Made by a program: the position numbers and the translations under genes. 64,000 nucleotides of DNA from Halomonas sp. QHL1 (GTDB lineage Bacteria; Pseudomonadota; Gammaproteobacteria; Pseudomonadales; Halomonadaceae). This document shows, one piece after another, positions 31,349 through 41,037 of the stretch. The notes beneath the pieces are model-generated. The model saw only the letters and a program-made list of their open reading frames with translations, made no database searches and was not told the origin of the DNA. The stretch is from the NCBI RefSeq assembly GCF_001882345.1, contig NZ_MINL01000001.1, positions 186,001 to 250,000 of the forward strand, given 5' to 3'. The number at the start of each line of letters is the position of its first letter. Within the stretch, counting starts at the first letter, position 1.

Positions 31349-32796
31349 CCGCATATAAAAGTGATGTAGATACGGCTGCTGCCATCCTGTTGACCCCTGG
31401 AGGGCTCGATTTAGACGCCTTGGAAACGGGGCTGGGCTACGCTATGGGCGCGGGCATTGACTACGCTGATCTCTATTTTCAGCGTACCTGGCAAGAGGGC
31501 TGGGTGCTGGAAGATGGAGAGGTGAAAGAGGCTAGTTACAATATTGACGGTGGCGTCGGTGTGCGCTCACTGGCCGGTGAAAAAACCGGCTTTGCCTACT
31601 CCAACCAAATTACTGCCGATGCGCTAATGGACACCGGTCGCACGGCGGCAGGTATCGTGCGCAGTGGTCAACGCTTGCCTGGGCAGCTGGTTCGTCCGGT
31701 TTCCGCCACGTCGCGCTATGCGGGGATTGACCCCTTAGCCGGGCTAAGCGCGGAAGATAAAGTCGCCATGCTAAAACAGGCTGACAAAGTTGCGCGCGCT
31801 GCAGACCCGAGCATCAGTCAAGTGAGTGCTTCCCTATCAGGTACCTACGAAGTGGTGCTGGTGCGAGCCAGCGATGGCACCCTGGCGGCGGATATTCGTC
31901 CGCTGGTGCGCTTTAACGTCAGCGTTATCGCGGTCAGGAATGGCCGTCGGGAACGCGGCAGTGCGGGTGGTGGCGGTCGTTACTCCATGGCCAAACTGCG
32001 CGATGACCAAGTTGCCGAGCAGTACGCCAAAGAGGCGGTGCGTCAGGCGCTGGTCAATCTGGAAGCCGTGGATGCGCCCGCTGGGCAAATGCCTGTGGTG
32101 CTGGCATCCGGGTGGCCGGGCATTTTGCTTCATGAAGCCGTCGGCCACGGCCTGGAAGGGGATTTCAACCGTAAGGGCAGTTCCGCTTTTGCGGGCAAGA
32201 TGGGCGAGCGCGTGGCCGCTAAAGGCGTGACGATTGTCGATGATGCGACACTGTCGGATTGTCGTGGCTCGATGAGCGTGGATGACGAGGGCACGCCGGG
32301 CCAATACACGCCGCTTATCGAAGACGGCATTTTGACCGGCTATATGCAGGACAAACTTAATGCTCGCTTAATGGGTATGGCCCCTACAGGCAACGCGCGA
32401 CGTGAATCCTTTGCCCATTTGCCAATGCCACGCATGACCAACACCGTCATGCTCGCAGGACAAGATGAGCCAAGCGATATTATCAAAAGCGTTAAGCGCG
32501 GCATCTATGCGGTCAGCTTTGGCGGCGGTCAGGTGGATATCACCTCGGGTAAGTTCGTGTTTTCTGCCAGCGAAGCCTACCTAATTGAAGATGGTAAGGT
32601 GACGGCGCCGGTAAAAGGGGCCACCTTGATTGGTAATGGTCCGGATGCGATGCAGCGGGTATCCATGATTGGTCACGATATGGCGCTGGATACCGGTATT
32701 GGCGTGTGTGGTAAAGAGGGGCAGGGCGTACCTGTGGGTGTCGGCCAGCCCACCCTGAAATTGGATGAGCTGACCGTCGGCGGCACGCAGTCTTAA
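31345..32796 (+). CDS. tldD: metalloprotease subunit TldD
   Basis: Zinc-protease subunit that with PmbA/TldE processes microcin B17 precursor and degrades CcdA in E. coli. The 483-residue protein has the HEAVGH zinc motif at residues 263-268 (HExxxH) followed by [19 protein letters not shown]. The start at 31345 overlaps the yhdP stop (ATGA); an in-frame start 12 codons earlier is less likely. The partner gene pmbA is encoded about 670 bases downstream, past darP. Confidence 0.96.
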   Translation: MTAYKSDVDTAAAILLTPGGLDLDALETGLGYAMGAGIDYADLYFQRTWQEGWVLEDGEVKEASYNIDGGVGVRSLAGEKTGFAYSNQITADALMDTGRTAAGIVRSGQRLPGQLVRPVSATSRYAGIDPLAGLSAEDKVAMLKQADKVARAADPSISQVSASLSGTYEVVLVRASDGTLAADIRPLVRFNVSVIAVRNGRRERGSAGGGGRYSMAKLRDDQVAEQYAKEAVRQALVNLEAVDAPAGQMPVVLASGWPGILLHEAVGHGLEGDFNRKGSSAFAGKMGERVAAKGVTIVDDATLSDCRGSMSVDDEGTPGQYTPLIEDGILTGYMQDKLNARLMGMAPTGNARRESFAHLPMPRMTNTVMLAGQDEPSDIIKSVKRGIYAVSFGGGQVDITSGKFVFSASEAYLIEDGKVTAPVKGATLIGNGPDAMQRVSMIGHDMALDTGIGVCGKEGQGVPVGVGQPTLKLDELTVGGTQS

Positions 32797-32805
32797 TGAG
32801 CCGCC

Positions 32806-32859
32806 TTTAAAGAGCTGTTTTTTAAAGAGCTAATGTTTCGCGCAGGTGTTTAAAGAGCT
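32806..32859. repeat. three short direct repeats at the tldD/darP junction
   Basis: TTTAAAGAGCT occurs at 32806-32816, 32821-32831 and 32849-32859, the last inside the 3' end of darP. The copies are exact but short; no terminator structure was found here. Confidence 0.6.
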
Positions 32860-33343
32860 TGCGCGAGCTGGTCGGCGGTTTGCCCTGCTCGCGTTCCCGC
32901 TGGGCGTTGCGAATCAATTGACGCAGCGTCTGGCGATCAGCATCGGGGTGCTCCGCCATAAACAGATCAACTGCCACGTCGCCTTCGTCAATTAAGCGTT
33001 CCCGCCATTTTTCGAGCCGGTGAAACGCGTGGTCGCGCTGCTCCTGCTCTTGGTCGATGGAGTCGAACACTGCTTGAATGGCGATGAGATCCTCTTTACG
33101 GATTAACTTACCGACATACTGCATATGGCGGCGGCGACCTTCATGGGAGCGAATGCGCGAGGTTTCCTCGATAGCGCGCAGCATATCGTCAGAGAGGGGG
33201 AAACGGGCGCGTTCCGCCGGTCGCATGGCAATTAAGGTTTCCCCAAGTGCCTGTAAGGCATGCATTTCGCGTTTGAGTTGCGACTTGCTAGGGCGTTCTT
33301 CCTGCTCTTCTACTTCAATGGGATCGGGACGTTGCTTACGCAT
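32822..33343 (-). CDS. darP: ribosome-associated assembly factor DarP (YjgA)
   Basis: Late 50S-assembly factor that binds the large subunit. The 173 residues are highly charged and helical, with the family segments RPSKSQLKREMHALQALGET and RIRSHEGRRRHMQYVGKLIR. An ATG 41 codons upstream is open, but the conserved sequence begins at MRKQRPDPIEVEE, and a promoter -10 element lies between the two candidates. The gene converges on tldD and is divergent from pmbA, the usual place of yjgA next to pmbA. Confidence 0.94.
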   Translation of the reverse strand: MRKQRPDPIEVEEQEERPSKSQLKREMHALQALGETLIAMRPAERARFPLSDDMLRAIEETSRIRSHEGRRRHMQYVGKLIRKEDLIAIQAVFDSIDQEQEQRDHAFHRLEKWRERLIDEGDVAVDLFMAEHPDADRQTLRQLIRNAQREREQGKPPTSSRKLFKHLRETLAL

Positions 33344-33374
33344 AGTGTGACTCACAGACAAGATTCGTGGCGGC

Positions 33375-33383
33375 ATTATACCA
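33375..33383 (-). promoter_or_regulatory. extended -10 promoter of darP
   Basis: On the minus strand TGGTATAAT is a perfect -10 hexamer with the TGn extension; no good -35 is present, as is usual for extended -10 promoters. Transcription would begin near 33368, giving a leader of about 25 bases. It lies inside the longer open frame, which supports the downstream ATG at 33343. Confidence 0.6.
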
Positions 33384-33466
33384 GCTGCGAGTACAACATT
33401 GATTCGCCGAAGACATTCTCTTGAAGGACTTTGGTTTAAAGACATTCGGTTGAAAAAGGAGGCCAT

Positions 33467-34807
33467 ATGGCACAGGCATTTGATGCATCCGCGCAGCAGT
33501 CGCTATTGATCGCGCGCGCCGAAGAGGCGCTAGCGCTGGCGAAACGCTTGGGCGCTGATGCTGCTGAAGTGGGCGCAAGCGTCGATCAGGGCATCGGCGT
33601 TAGCGTACGCCTGGGCGAAGTTGAAACGGTGGAGTTGTCTCGTGACCAAGGCATTGCCGTCACGCTTTACGTAGGCCAGCGTAAAGGCAGCGCTTCATCC
33701 ACAGACGCCAGCAGTGCCTCGATACAGGCCGCCGTTGAGAAAGCGCTGGCGATTGCCCGCTATACCGGCGAAGACCCAGCCGCAGGACTGGCTGATGCAT
33801 CTCTCATGGCCACCGAACTGCCCGATCTAAAAGTGCACTACCCCTGGGCACTCACAACGGATGAAGCGATTGAGCTGGCGCTTGCCTGTGAGCAGGCGGG
33901 GCGAGACGTTGAGGGCATCTCCCAGTCGGATGGCGCGTCACTCTCCAGCGGCGAAGGGGTACGCGTTTACGCCAATAGCCATGGCTTTTTAGGCACCCAA
34001 AAGGGCAGCAGTCACTCTCTTTCGTGCATGCTGATTGCTCAAGATGCGAGCGGTATGCAGCGCGATTACGATTACACTTCTGCTCGCGATCCCAAGGCGC
34101 TGCGCGATCCCGCAGAGGTGGGCCGTGAGGCCGCCGCGCGTACGCTGCGCAGGCTCGGCGCTAAACGCCCACCCACGGGTACCTTTCCTGTGCTGTTTGA
34201 CCCGTCGTTGGCCAGTGGCTTAATTGGCCATCTGCTCGGTGGTTTGGCCGGTGGAGCGCTCTACCGTCAGTCCTCTTTTTTGTGCGACCGGCTCGGTACG
34301 CCGCTGTTTCCCGACTGGTTTAGTCTCGAAGAGCGGCCGATGGAGATCGGCGCCACGGCTAGCTCGCCGTTTGACGGCGAAGGCGTACAAACGCGCAACA
34401 ATCGCTTTATCGACCAGGGCAGCATTGCCAGCTACATGCTCTCTTCTTACAGCGCTCGTCGTCTCGATATGCAAACCACGGGCAATGCCGGTGGGGCGCG
34501 GAATGTGCGTTTAGTGGCGCCGCTGCAATCACGCGAAAGCCTGCTACAGGAGATGGGGCGGGGTATTTGGGTGACTGAGTTGATGGGGCAGGGCGTGAAC
34601 GGGGTGACCGGTGACTACTCCCGCGGTGCGGCAGGTTTTTGGGTCGAAAACGGGAAGGTGCAGTACCCGGTCGAGGAGTTCACCATTGCTGGAAACCTGG
34701 AGCGGATGTTTGCTGGCTTAGTGGGTATTGGCGATGACACCGATACCCGTGGCAGTGTTCACACGGGTAGTTGGTTGATTGATGCCATGACCGTGGCGGG
34801 TGACTAA
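33467..34807 (+). CDS. pmbA: metalloprotease subunit PmbA (TldE)
   Basis: Non-catalytic partner of TldD in the TldD-TldE protease; unlike TldD it has no HExxxH motif. The 446-residue protein has the family features EVGASVDQGIGVSVRLGEVE at the N-terminus, a central GEGVRVYANSHGFLGTQKGS and C-terminal VTGDYSRGAAGFWVENGKVQ. The start is well supported by AGGAGG (aaaaaggaggccat). Its end abuts the convergent npr gene by 16 bases with no terminator. Confidence 0.96.
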   Translation: MAQAFDASAQQSLLIARAEEALALAKRLGADAAEVGASVDQGIGVSVRLGEVETVELSRDQGIAVTLYVGQRKGSASSTDASSASIQAAVEKALAIARYTGEDPAAGLADASLMATELPDLKVHYPWALTTDEAIELALACEQAGRDVEGISQSDGASLSSGEGVRVYANSHGFLGTQKGSSHSLSCMLIAQDASGMQRDYDYTSARDPKALRDPAEVGREAAARTLRRLGAKRPPTGTFPVLFDPSLASGLIGHLLGGLAGGALYRQSSFLCDRLGTPLFPDWFSLEERPMEIGATASSPFDGEGVQTRNNRFIDQGSIASYMLSSYSARRLDMQTTGNAGGARNVRLVAPLQSRESLLQEMGRGIWVTELMGQGVNGVTGDYSRGAAGFWVENGKVQYPVEEFTIAGNLERMFAGLVGIGDDTDTRGSVHTGSWLIDAMTVAGD

Positions 34808-34823
34808 CAGGTACTAACGACGG

Positions 34824-35093
34824 CTACTGATCTTCCTCAAAGCGGGCGTCGAACAGCGCTTGGATAGCTTCAAGCGCCTGTTCGGCGTCATCACCTTCGG
34901 CGGTGATCGTTAGCTCGGTACCGCAAGGGGCGGCAAGCATCAACAATGACATGATGTTGGCAGCATCAGCCACCTGTTGCTGTTTATAAACACGTATTTT
35001 AGCCGTGAACTGTTGGCCGCATTTGACCAGTTTTGTCGCTGCGCGAGCGTGTAGTCCGCGTTGATTGGTAAGTGTTAGTTTACGTTCTGGCAC
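34824..35093 (-). CDS. npr: phosphocarrier protein NPr (HPr-like)
   Basis: HPr-like phosphocarrier of the nitrogen-related phosphotransferase system; it passes phosphate from EI-Ntr (not in the window) to PtsN. The phosphorylated His is His15 in NQRGLHARAATKLV. The 89 residues have the HPr fold pattern with DAANIMSLLMLAA around the regulatory Ser region. Last gene of the rpoN-hpf-ptsN-rapZ-npr run. SixA (18724-19203) dephosphorylates NPr in E. coli. Confidence 0.95.
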   Translation of the reverse strand: MPERKLTLTNQRGLHARAATKLVKCGQQFTAKIRVYKQQQVADAANIMSLLMLAAPCGTELTITAEGDDAEQALEAIQALFDARFEEDQ

Positions 35094-35138
35094 CCTGGTT
35101 CCTTTTCGCCGAGTGGTGTCATTAATGGATAGACGCGC

Positions 35139-36071
35139 TTAAGAGGTCTCTGGCCGCTCGTTAGTTGTAGAAGTGCTGACGAGGGGAGCGGTCGACTGTT
35201 CGCTTAAGGTGTAGTGCAGCCCCAGTTCGCGATGGCGGAGTTGAACGTCGCCCATGCTAGGAGCCAATTTTTCCGCTAACTTCTCGACCATATAGACCGA
35301 GCGGTGCTGGCCACCGGTACAGCCAATCGCGATAGTCATGTAGCTTCGCTGGCTATTCTGGTAAGCGGGTAGCCAACGCTCTAGCCAGGCCAGAATATCG
35401 TTGCTCATGGCGTCAACGATTGGGTAGCTGCTCAAAAAGGCCACAATTTCGGCGTCGCGGCCATTGAACTGGCGCAACGTTGGATCCCAATAAGGGTTCG
35501 GCAGACAGCGCACATCGAAGACTAAATCAGCGTCTAAGGGCACACCGCGTTTGTAACCAAACGACTCAAGCGTCAGCGTTAGTTTATCATGCTGCTGATG
35601 CGCTACCTGGTCGGTAATACGACGGCGTAAATCGTGTACCGATAACCGTGAAGTATCGATTAATAGGTCGGCTAGGTCGCGAATATCCTCCAGCGTCTTC
35701 TCTTCTTTATTGATAGCTTCTTCTAAGGTCATCTCACTGTCACGGGTCAGCGGATGACGGCGCCGCGTCGCGGAGTAACGCTCAAGCAGTATGCGTGCAT
35801 CGGTCGTCAGATAAATGACTTGGAAGTCGATTTTACGCTGGCGCAACTCTTCTAACAATGAGGGCAGGCGCTCCAGTGCTCCCGGTAAATTACGGGCATC
35901 AATACTGACCGCCAAATGAGCCCGGTCGCCCTGGTCGCGTAATTCGTCCACCAACGACCCCAGTAGCATAGCGGGGAGGTTATCAATCGCGTAGTAGCCA
36001 AGATCTTCCAGCGCCTGTAGGGCGATAGATTTGCCTGACCCGGAGCGGCCGCTAATAATCACCAGTTGCAT
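35139..36071 (-). CDS. rapZ: RNase adapter protein RapZ
   Basis: RNA-binding adapter that in E. coli directs RNase E to the small RNA GlmZ and so controls GlmS and amino-sugar supply. The 310-residue protein has the Walker A motif GRSGSGKS at residues 8-15, LEDLGYYAIDNLP, and the C-terminal domain motif AIGCTGGQHRSVYMVEKLA. It is about 26 residues longer than E. coli RapZ, with a low-complexity C-terminal tail rich in Ser/Thr. The start MQLVIISG (36071) is chosen over an ATG 8 codons earlier because it matches the family N-terminus. No GlmZ-like RNA can be identified here. Confidence 0.94.
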   Translation of the reverse strand: MQLVIISGRSGSGKSIALQALEDLGYYAIDNLPAMLLGSLVDELRDQGDRAHLAVSIDARNLPGALERLPSLLEELRQRKIDFQVIYLTTDARILLERYSATRRRHPLTRDSEMTLEEAINKEEKTLEDIRDLADLLIDTSRLSVHDLRRRITDQVAHQQHDKLTLTLESFGYKRGVPLDADLVFDVRCLPNPYWDPTLRQFNGRDAEIVAFLSSYPIVDAMSNDILAWLERWLPAYQNSQRSYMTIAIGCTGGQHRSVYMVEKLAEKLAPSMGDVQLRHRELGLHYTLSEQSTAPLVSTSTTNERPETS

Positions 36072-36170
36072 AGAGTCTCTCTTTGCTTTGGTCAAGCTGC
36101 GTTGGAGGTGGTGAGCGACATATTAACCTGCCTTGGCCGAGACGTATGTCTTAAGCAGGTTTTAGACCGG

Positions 36171-36641
36171 TTAGGTCGTAGATTGCTCACGAATTTTGGC
36201 GGTAATGAGCTCAAGTAATTCGCGCTGACTGGCTGCTTTACGCAGCTGCTGGCGTGTATCCCCATCATTCATGATGGTCGCTACTTGGCCGAGCAATGAA
36301 AGGTGTGTGTCATCTGCTTCTTCGGGTACCAGGAGTACGAACACCAGGTCTACCGGGTCGCCGTCTATAGCGTCAAAATCAATCGCTTCTGCGAGTTTTA
36401 AAAAACCAGCGATAGGGGCGGTGCAGTGGGGGCTACGCGCATGGGGAATAGCCACGCCGTTACCGATACCCGTACTGCCTAAGCGCTCGCGGCCGATTAA
36501 ACGGCTAAACACTTCTTGGCTGTCCAGGCTAGGAATATTTTGGGCGATAAAGGTGCTGTAAAACTCCAGCACCCTTTTTTTGCTGCCCCCGGGCACGTCA
36601 AACAGAACGCGCTCCGGGGGGAGTATGGTTTCCAACGTCAT
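36171..36641 (-). CDS. ptsN: nitrogen-PTS EIIA component PtsN
   Basis: Terminal phosphoacceptor of the nitrogen PTS; unphosphorylated PtsN regulates potassium uptake and other functions in E. coli. The 156 residues (from MTLETILPPERVLF) have the active His at residue 67 in GNGVAIPHARSP. A longer open frame upstream reads into hpf and is a shadow. It begins four bases after hpf ends, so hpf-ptsN are tightly linked. Confidence 0.96.
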   Translation of the reverse strand: MTLETILPPERVLFDVPGGSKKRVLEFYSTFIAQNIPSLDSQEVFSRLIGRERLGSTGIGNGVAIPHARSPHCTAPIAGFLKLAEAIDFDAIDGDPVDLVFVLLVPEEADDTHLSLLGQVATIMNDGDTRQQLRKAASQRELLELITAKIREQSTT

Positions 36642-36645
36642 TGAA

Positions 36646-36954
36646 TTAACGCACACCGGCGCCTTGGGCGCGAGCTTGTGCTTTTTCCTTGTGTTTAACG
36701 AGTTGACGATCAATTTTGTCCGCTAGCGCGTCGATAGCGGCGTACATATCACTGTCCAGGGCTTCCGCATGTAAGTCTGCACCTGCGGCATGCAGCGTAC
36801 AGGCGGCCTGCTGGCGCTCTTTCTCCACTGATAAGGTGACTTGCACCGTGGTTATATTGTCGTAATGGCGCTCTACACGCTCAAGCTTTTCGTTGACATA
36901 GTCACGCAAGGCGTCAGTCAGATCTACGTGATGACCAGTGATATTTACTTGCAT
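36646..36954 (-). CDS. hpf: ribosome hibernation promoting factor (short form)
   Basis: Binds the decoding centre of 70S ribosomes in stationary phase and promotes dimerisation into 100S. At 102 residues this is the short form. It begins MQVNITGHHVDLTDALRDYV and has the basic, conserved KLERVERHYDNITTVQVTLS. An ATG 20 codons upstream is open but not supported. It stands between rpoN and ptsN, the classic arrangement. Confidence 0.96.
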   Translation of the reverse strand: MQVNITGHHVDLTDALRDYVNEKLERVERHYDNITTVQVTLSVEKERQQAACTLHAAGADLHAEALDSDMYAAIDALADKIDRQLVKHKEKAQARAQGAGVR

Positions 36955-37052
36955 TGACGTGCTCCTTATCCATCGGACTGTACTTCGATTGTAACCCTTT
37001 TTGCCGCGTTGCAAAGCCCTTGTCGAGAGTTTCCCTGAAACGTTGATTTGGG

Positions 37053-38462
37053 CTAGCGCAAACGACGCCGTTCACTTGAAGAAGGAATGCCCATGGCTTC
37101 ACGATATTTCGCCACCGTTCGACGCGCCACTTGAATCCCCCCTTCGCCTAATAGCGTTACTAAGCGGCTGTCGGAAAGCGGTTTGCCGGGTGGCTCCTCT
37201 TGAATCAGTTTCTTAAGTCGCGCACGGATGGCGGTGCTGGAGTGGCTGTCGCCATCCTGGCCGCTAACCTGGCTTGAAAAAAAGTATTTGAGTTCAAACA
37301 CGCCGCGGGGTGTATGGATATATTTTTGCGTCGTTACCCGTGAAATAGTCGACTCGTGCATCTCCACAGCTTCGGCAATATCGGCCAGTATCAGTGGCTT
37401 CATGGCTTCTTCGCCGTGTTCTAAGAAGCCAATCTGGCGGGTAATGATTTCGCGACCAACCCGCAGCAGCGTATCGTTTCGGCTGGAGAGGCTCTTGATC
37501 AGCCAACGCGCTTCCTGGAGGTGCTCTTTGAGAAACTGGTTGTCCTGACTTTTGTCCGCACGCTTAATCAAGCTGGCGTAGTCGGGCTGAATGCGCAGTC
37601 GTGGCAGGGCCTCTGGGTTGAGCTCTAAATGCCAACCTTCATGATCGTGGCGAACGACCAGATCGGGCGTTACATAGCTGTCGTCAGTGTCGCCGTAGGC
37701 ACTGCCTGGGCGTGGGTCAAGGCTGCGAATCAATAGAATAACGTCGGCAAGCTGGCCGTCATCGAGCCCTAAGCGGCGTTTCAGCAGGCGCATGTCGTCT
37801 TTGCCAAGCGCTTCAAGAAACTGCCGCACTAGGCGGCGAGCGGGAACCAGCAGCGGCGTATCATCGGGGAGGGCGGCGAGCTGCAGCATCAGGCATTCAC
37901 GCAGGTCGCGGGCAAAGATGCCGGTCGGCTCAAACTGCTGGAGCTTGAGCAGAGTGGTTTCCACTTCGCGCTGACTAAGCCCGTCAATGCCCTGGGCACG
38001 TAGCCCTTCACGAATGTCGTTGAGAGGCTGGGTCAGGTAGCCGTTGGCGTCGAGCGCGTCGATTAAGCTCTCCGCGACAAGCTGCTCGCGGGCGCTAAAA
38101 TCGGTCATGGCAAGCTGCCACAGCAAGTGTCCATGGAGGCTCTGCCCGGCTGCCTGACGCTCAAAATCGGGGCCTTCACTGCTGCTACCGCCCTGACTAC
38201 CCATATCCTGGTAGGTATCTGACCAATCGCTATCTACCGAGAGCTCAGTAGGGATGCTCTCTGACCACTCTTCTTCCTTAGGCTCGCTGACAGCCTGTTC
38301 ACTAAATTCATCTTCCTGCTCCAGCATGGGATTGGCATCGAGGGCCTGCTGAATTTCTTGACGGAGGTCCAGTGTAGAGAGTTGCAGCAGCGCAATGGCC
38401 TGCTGCAACTGGGGCGTCATGGTCAGCTGTGTGCCGATACGCAGTTGGAGAGAAGCTTTCAT
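37053..38462 (-). CDS. rpoN: RNA polymerase sigma-54 factor
   Basis: Sigma factor for enhancer-dependent promoters (-24/-12). The 469 residues begin MKASLQLRIGTQLTMTPQLQ, the Gln/Leu-rich region I that contacts activators. An acidic region II follows (about 45-100), then the core-binding domain, helix-turn-helix region and the RpoN box ARRTVAKYRE at about 446-455. An ATG two codons earlier is equally open. Its target regulon cannot be read from this window. lptB precedes it by 135 bases, as in E. coli. Confidence 0.96.
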   Translation of the reverse strand: MKASLQLRIGTQLTMTPQLQQAIALLQLSTLDLRQEIQQALDANPMLEQEDEFSEQAVSEPKEEEWSESIPTELSVDSDWSDTYQDMGSQGGSSSEGPDFERQAAGQSLHGHLLWQLAMTDFSAREQLVAESLIDALDANGYLTQPLNDIREGLRAQGIDGLSQREVETTLLKLQQFEPTGIFARDLRECLMLQLAALPDDTPLLVPARRLVRQFLEALGKDDMRLLKRRLGLDDGQLADVILLIRSLDPRPGSAYGDTDDSYVTPDLVVRHDHEGWHLELNPEALPRLRIQPDYASLIKRADKSQDNQFLKEHLQEARWLIKSLSSRNDTLLRVGREIITRQIGFLEHGEEAMKPLILADIAEAVEMHESTISRVTTQKYIHTPRGVFELKYFFSSQVSGQDGDSHSSTAIRARLKKLIQEEPPGKPLSDSRLVTLLGEGGIQVARRTVAKYREAMGIPSSSERRRLR

Positions 38463-38597
38463 GACCATCTGAGAACCACTCGTTAATCAGAATGCTCCAC
38501 CCTAGTGCGAGTGAGTGTCTGGCGCAAGTGCAATAAGCATGCCATTGGTAGTAAAGTTGTTTTAAAGCGCTATTTAGGGGCGATTAAGGCTAAAACG

Positions 38598-39347
38598 TTA
38601 CAGTCGAAAATCGGCACCCAAATAAACATCCCTTACTTTTTGGTTGGTGAGAATCGAGGCTGGTGAGCCGCTAGCGATGATTTGTCCATCGCCGACGATG
38701 TAGGCGATGTCGCAAATGTCCAGGGTTTCACGCACGTTGTGGTCGGTGATCAGCACGCCAATATGGCGCTGCTTCAACGCGCGAATGATGGTTTTGATCT
38801 CACCTACCGAGATGGGGTCAACGCCCGCAAAAGGCTCATCGAGCAAAATAAAGGCGGGCTCTGTGGCTAGCGAGCGGGCTATTTCTACACGCCTGCGCTC
38901 GCCACCCGAAAGGCTCATGCCGAGGTTATCGCGGATATGAGTAATGTGGAAGTCTTCGAGTAGTGCTTCCAGACGCTGTTCGCGGTCGCTACGGTTAAGC
39001 TCTTTGCGGGTTTCGAGTATCGCCATAATATTATCGGCAACGGAGAGCTTGCGAAAAATAGACGCCTCTTGAGGTAGATAGCCAATCCCCGCCGCTGCGC
39101 GCTCGTGCATGGGGGCGCGGGTTAAATCCTCATCGTCGATGCCCACCTTGCCAGCGTCGGATTTGACCAGCCCGACAATCATATAGAACGAGGTGGTTTT
39201 ACCCGCGCCGTTGGGGCCAAGTAGGCCAACAATGCTGCCTTGGCAGATCTCCAAATTGATGTCTTTAACCACTCGGCGGCGTTTGTAACTTTTAGCCAAA
39301 TGGTGGGCATAAAGGGTTTTGATCGGCGCGGTGTCAGCAGTTGCCAC
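38598..39347 (-). CDS. lptB: LPS export ABC transporter ATPase LptB
   Basis: ATPase of LptB2FGC, which extracts LPS from the inner membrane. The 249-residue protein has Walker [11 protein letters not shown]-loop [11 protein letters not shown], signature [13 protein letters not shown] and Walker [14 protein letters not shown]. It is 10 residues or so longer at the N-terminus than E. coli LptB ([20 protein letters not shown]). lptC-lptA-lptB are adjacent and co-directional, with lptA ending 11 bases before lptB. Confidence 0.97.
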   Translation of the reverse strand: MATADTAPIKTLYAHHLAKSYKRRRVVKDINLEICQGSIVGLLGPNGAGKTTSFYMIVGLVKSDAGKVGIDDEDLTRAPMHERAAAGIGYLPQEASIFRKLSVADNIMAILETRKELNRSDREQRLEALLEDFHITHIRDNLGMSLSGGERRRVEIARSLATEPAFILLDEPFAGVDPISVGEIKTIIRALKQRHIGVLITDHNVRETLDICDIAYIVGDGQIIASGSPASILTNQKVRDVYLGADFRL

Positions 39348-39358
39348 AGCTTTGCTCC

Positions 39359-39868
39359 CTATTGTTCAGGCTGAAGGGTCATACGTATGCGCTGGGGCTC
39401 GCTGCCGTCAACGTCAGAGCGTGCTTGAATCACTTCACGGTCAATAAAATACTCAAGGCGCCCGCCGGTGAACGTATCCTCTAGCTGGATCAGCTCGGCT
39501 TGGTCAATCAGCTCTACGCGGCGCTCAGCGACGTGATAAATAATCCGTCGAGCCCAGCCTTCAGTGGGGCCATCCTGTCCTTCCACTTGATGACGCAAGT
39601 AGGCGCGTTCGCCGGTGGATGTCGCTTTCGATAGTTCGCCAGCCTCATTGCGTTCGATCTCTACCCGTTCGCCTCGCAACTGCATTTCGCCTTGGCGAAT
39701 ATCTACATCCCCGGTGTAAACGGCGGTGCCCGCCCGCTGGTCGAGATCTAAGCGGTCGGCTTCTACTTCTACAGGGGCTTGTTGTGACGTTTGGGCCAGT
39801 GCCGATAACGGCATCGTGAGGGCAAAAAGAGTGGTGGAGAAAAGGGCTGTATAAATAATGGCTTTCAT
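39359..39868 (-). CDS. lptA: periplasmic LPS-bridge protein LptA
   Basis: OstA-like beta-jellyroll protein that forms the periplasmic bridge for LPS between LptC and LptD. The 169 residues start with a signal peptide (about 1-25, cleavage near ALA-QT) and the characteristic [20 protein letters not shown] and [20 protein letters not shown]. Only 11 bases separate lptC and lptA. Essential in most Gram-negatives. Confidence 0.95.
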   Translation of the reverse strand: MKAIIYTALFSTTLFALTMPLSALAQTSQQAPVEVEADRLDLDQRAGTAVYTGDVDIRQGEMQLRGERVEIERNEAGELSKATSTGERAYLRHQVEGQDGPTEGWARRIIYHVAERRVELIDQAELIQLEDTFTGGRLEYFIDREVIQARSDVDGSEPQRIRMTLQPEQ

Positions 39869-39879
39869 GGCGGCTCCTC

Positions 39880-40449
39880 TTAAGGTTGCGTGGCCGGGGG
39901 GTGTGTGCCGCGCACATTATCATTTAGGCGGACCTGGCTGGTGTTAAGCCACGCGTCCATACGTGAAGCGCTCATTTGCTGGGGCGGTTGCTGCAGTAAT
40001 ACCGGTGTTTCGCTCCAGGCATGTTGATTAAGACCATCATAATGCAATAGCTCGGTATCAAGCTGCCAGCCTTCATCCGGGGCGATCAGTCGGGCCGAGC
40101 CAGACATCAGCAAGGCCTGGGTAGCCGTGTTGAGCGTGCCTACATCGGCGCTCGCCAGCCACTGACGATTCTCACTATCATACAGTACCGCTTGAGGCTC
40201 TTCCGTCCAGGTTTCGCTTCGCTGCGGCGTATGGATAAGTCGCGGCGTTTTTAACGACTGCGACACGTTGCCGCTATCCCCGAACAGGGTGATCTCAGCA
40301 TTTTCCAATACGTGGCCTGGCTCTTGAGCCTGCGCGTCGGGATCGATGCTAATGTCTTGAGGCCCGCGGGGGTCAAGCCATACCAATAGAGCCCCTAAGG
40401 CAATCACCAGTCCGGCTAACCAGATGCGTACTTTAAAGCGTTTAACCAT
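39880..40449 (-). CDS. lptC: LPS export inner-membrane protein LptC
   Basis: Bitopic protein that receives LPS from LptB2FG and passes it to LptA. The 189 residues have an N-terminal membrane helix (about 7-25, VRIWLAGLVIALGALLVWL), then a periplasmic domain with GDSGNVSQSLKTPRLIHTPQ and SADVGTLNTATQALLMSGSA typical of LptC. It starts immediately after kdsC (stop and start adjacent), so kdsC-lptC-lptA-lptB form a unit. Confidence 0.93.
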   Translation of the reverse strand: MVKRFKVRIWLAGLVIALGALLVWLDPRGPQDISIDPDAQAQEPGHVLENAEITLFGDSGNVSQSLKTPRLIHTPQRSETWTEEPQAVLYDSENRQWLASADVGTLNTATQALLMSGSARLIAPDEGWQLDTELLHYDGLNQHAWSETPVLLQQPPQQMSASRMDAWLNTSQVRLNDNVRGTHPPATQP

Positions 40450-40992
40450 TTACTTGCGGCCGTGCAGATATGTGTCGAGCACCGCGCTCCAGTGCCCTTG
40501 AGCTTCAAGCAACGTATCGCAGATTTCGCGCACGGCACCGTGGCCGCCCAGGCGTTCGGTGGTCCAGTCGGCGTGGGTGTGCATATAATCCGGTGCGTTG
40601 GGTACGGTAATGCCGACGCCACAACGCTTAATAGCCGCTAGATCGGGAAGGTCGTCGCCACAGTAGGCCACTTGCTCAAGCTCGATATCGAGGCGCTGAC
40701 AGAGCCCCCTTAGGGTGGCCAGCTTGTCTTCACAGCCTTGGTGGACGTGGTCGATACCCAAGGCTGCGGCGCGTTGGCTAACCATGGGGGAATCGCGTCC
40801 GGTAATCAGCGCAACGTGTACGCCCACACGTTTGAGAAGTTTTAGCCCATGGCCATCCTGGGTATGAAACGCTTTGATTTCGATACCATCGGCCTGAAAG
40901 TAGAGGCGGCCGTCGGTGAGTACCCCGTCAACATCCAGCGCCAACAGGCGTACGCGACGAAGTCGATCAAGTAGCGCAGCAGGTAGGGTCAT
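40450..40992 (-). CDS. kdsC: 3-deoxy-D-manno-octulosonate 8-phosphate phosphatase KdsC
   Basis: HAD-superfamily phosphatase producing Kdo, the core sugar of LPS. The 180-residue protein has motif I DVDGVLTDG (residues 20-28), with Asp20 and Asp22 as nucleophile and acid, motif II ALITGRDSP and motif IV YCGDDLPDLAAI. The family lacks a cap domain and acts as a tetramer. It lies downstream of kdsD, so consecutive enzymes of Kdo synthesis are neighbours. Confidence 0.96.
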   Translation of the reverse strand: MTLPAALLDRLRRVRLLALDVDGVLTDGRLYFQADGIEIKAFHTQDGHGLKLLKRVGVHVALITGRDSPMVSQRAAALGIDHVHQGCEDKLATLRGLCQRLDIELEQVAYCGDDLPDLAAIKRCGVGITVPNAPDYMHTHADWTTERLGGHGAVREICDTLLEAQGHWSAVLDTYLHGRK

Positions 40993-41037
40993 AGAGCCTC
41001 CATATTAGTAAATTCTTAAAGTCAGTAGGGATTGTAG

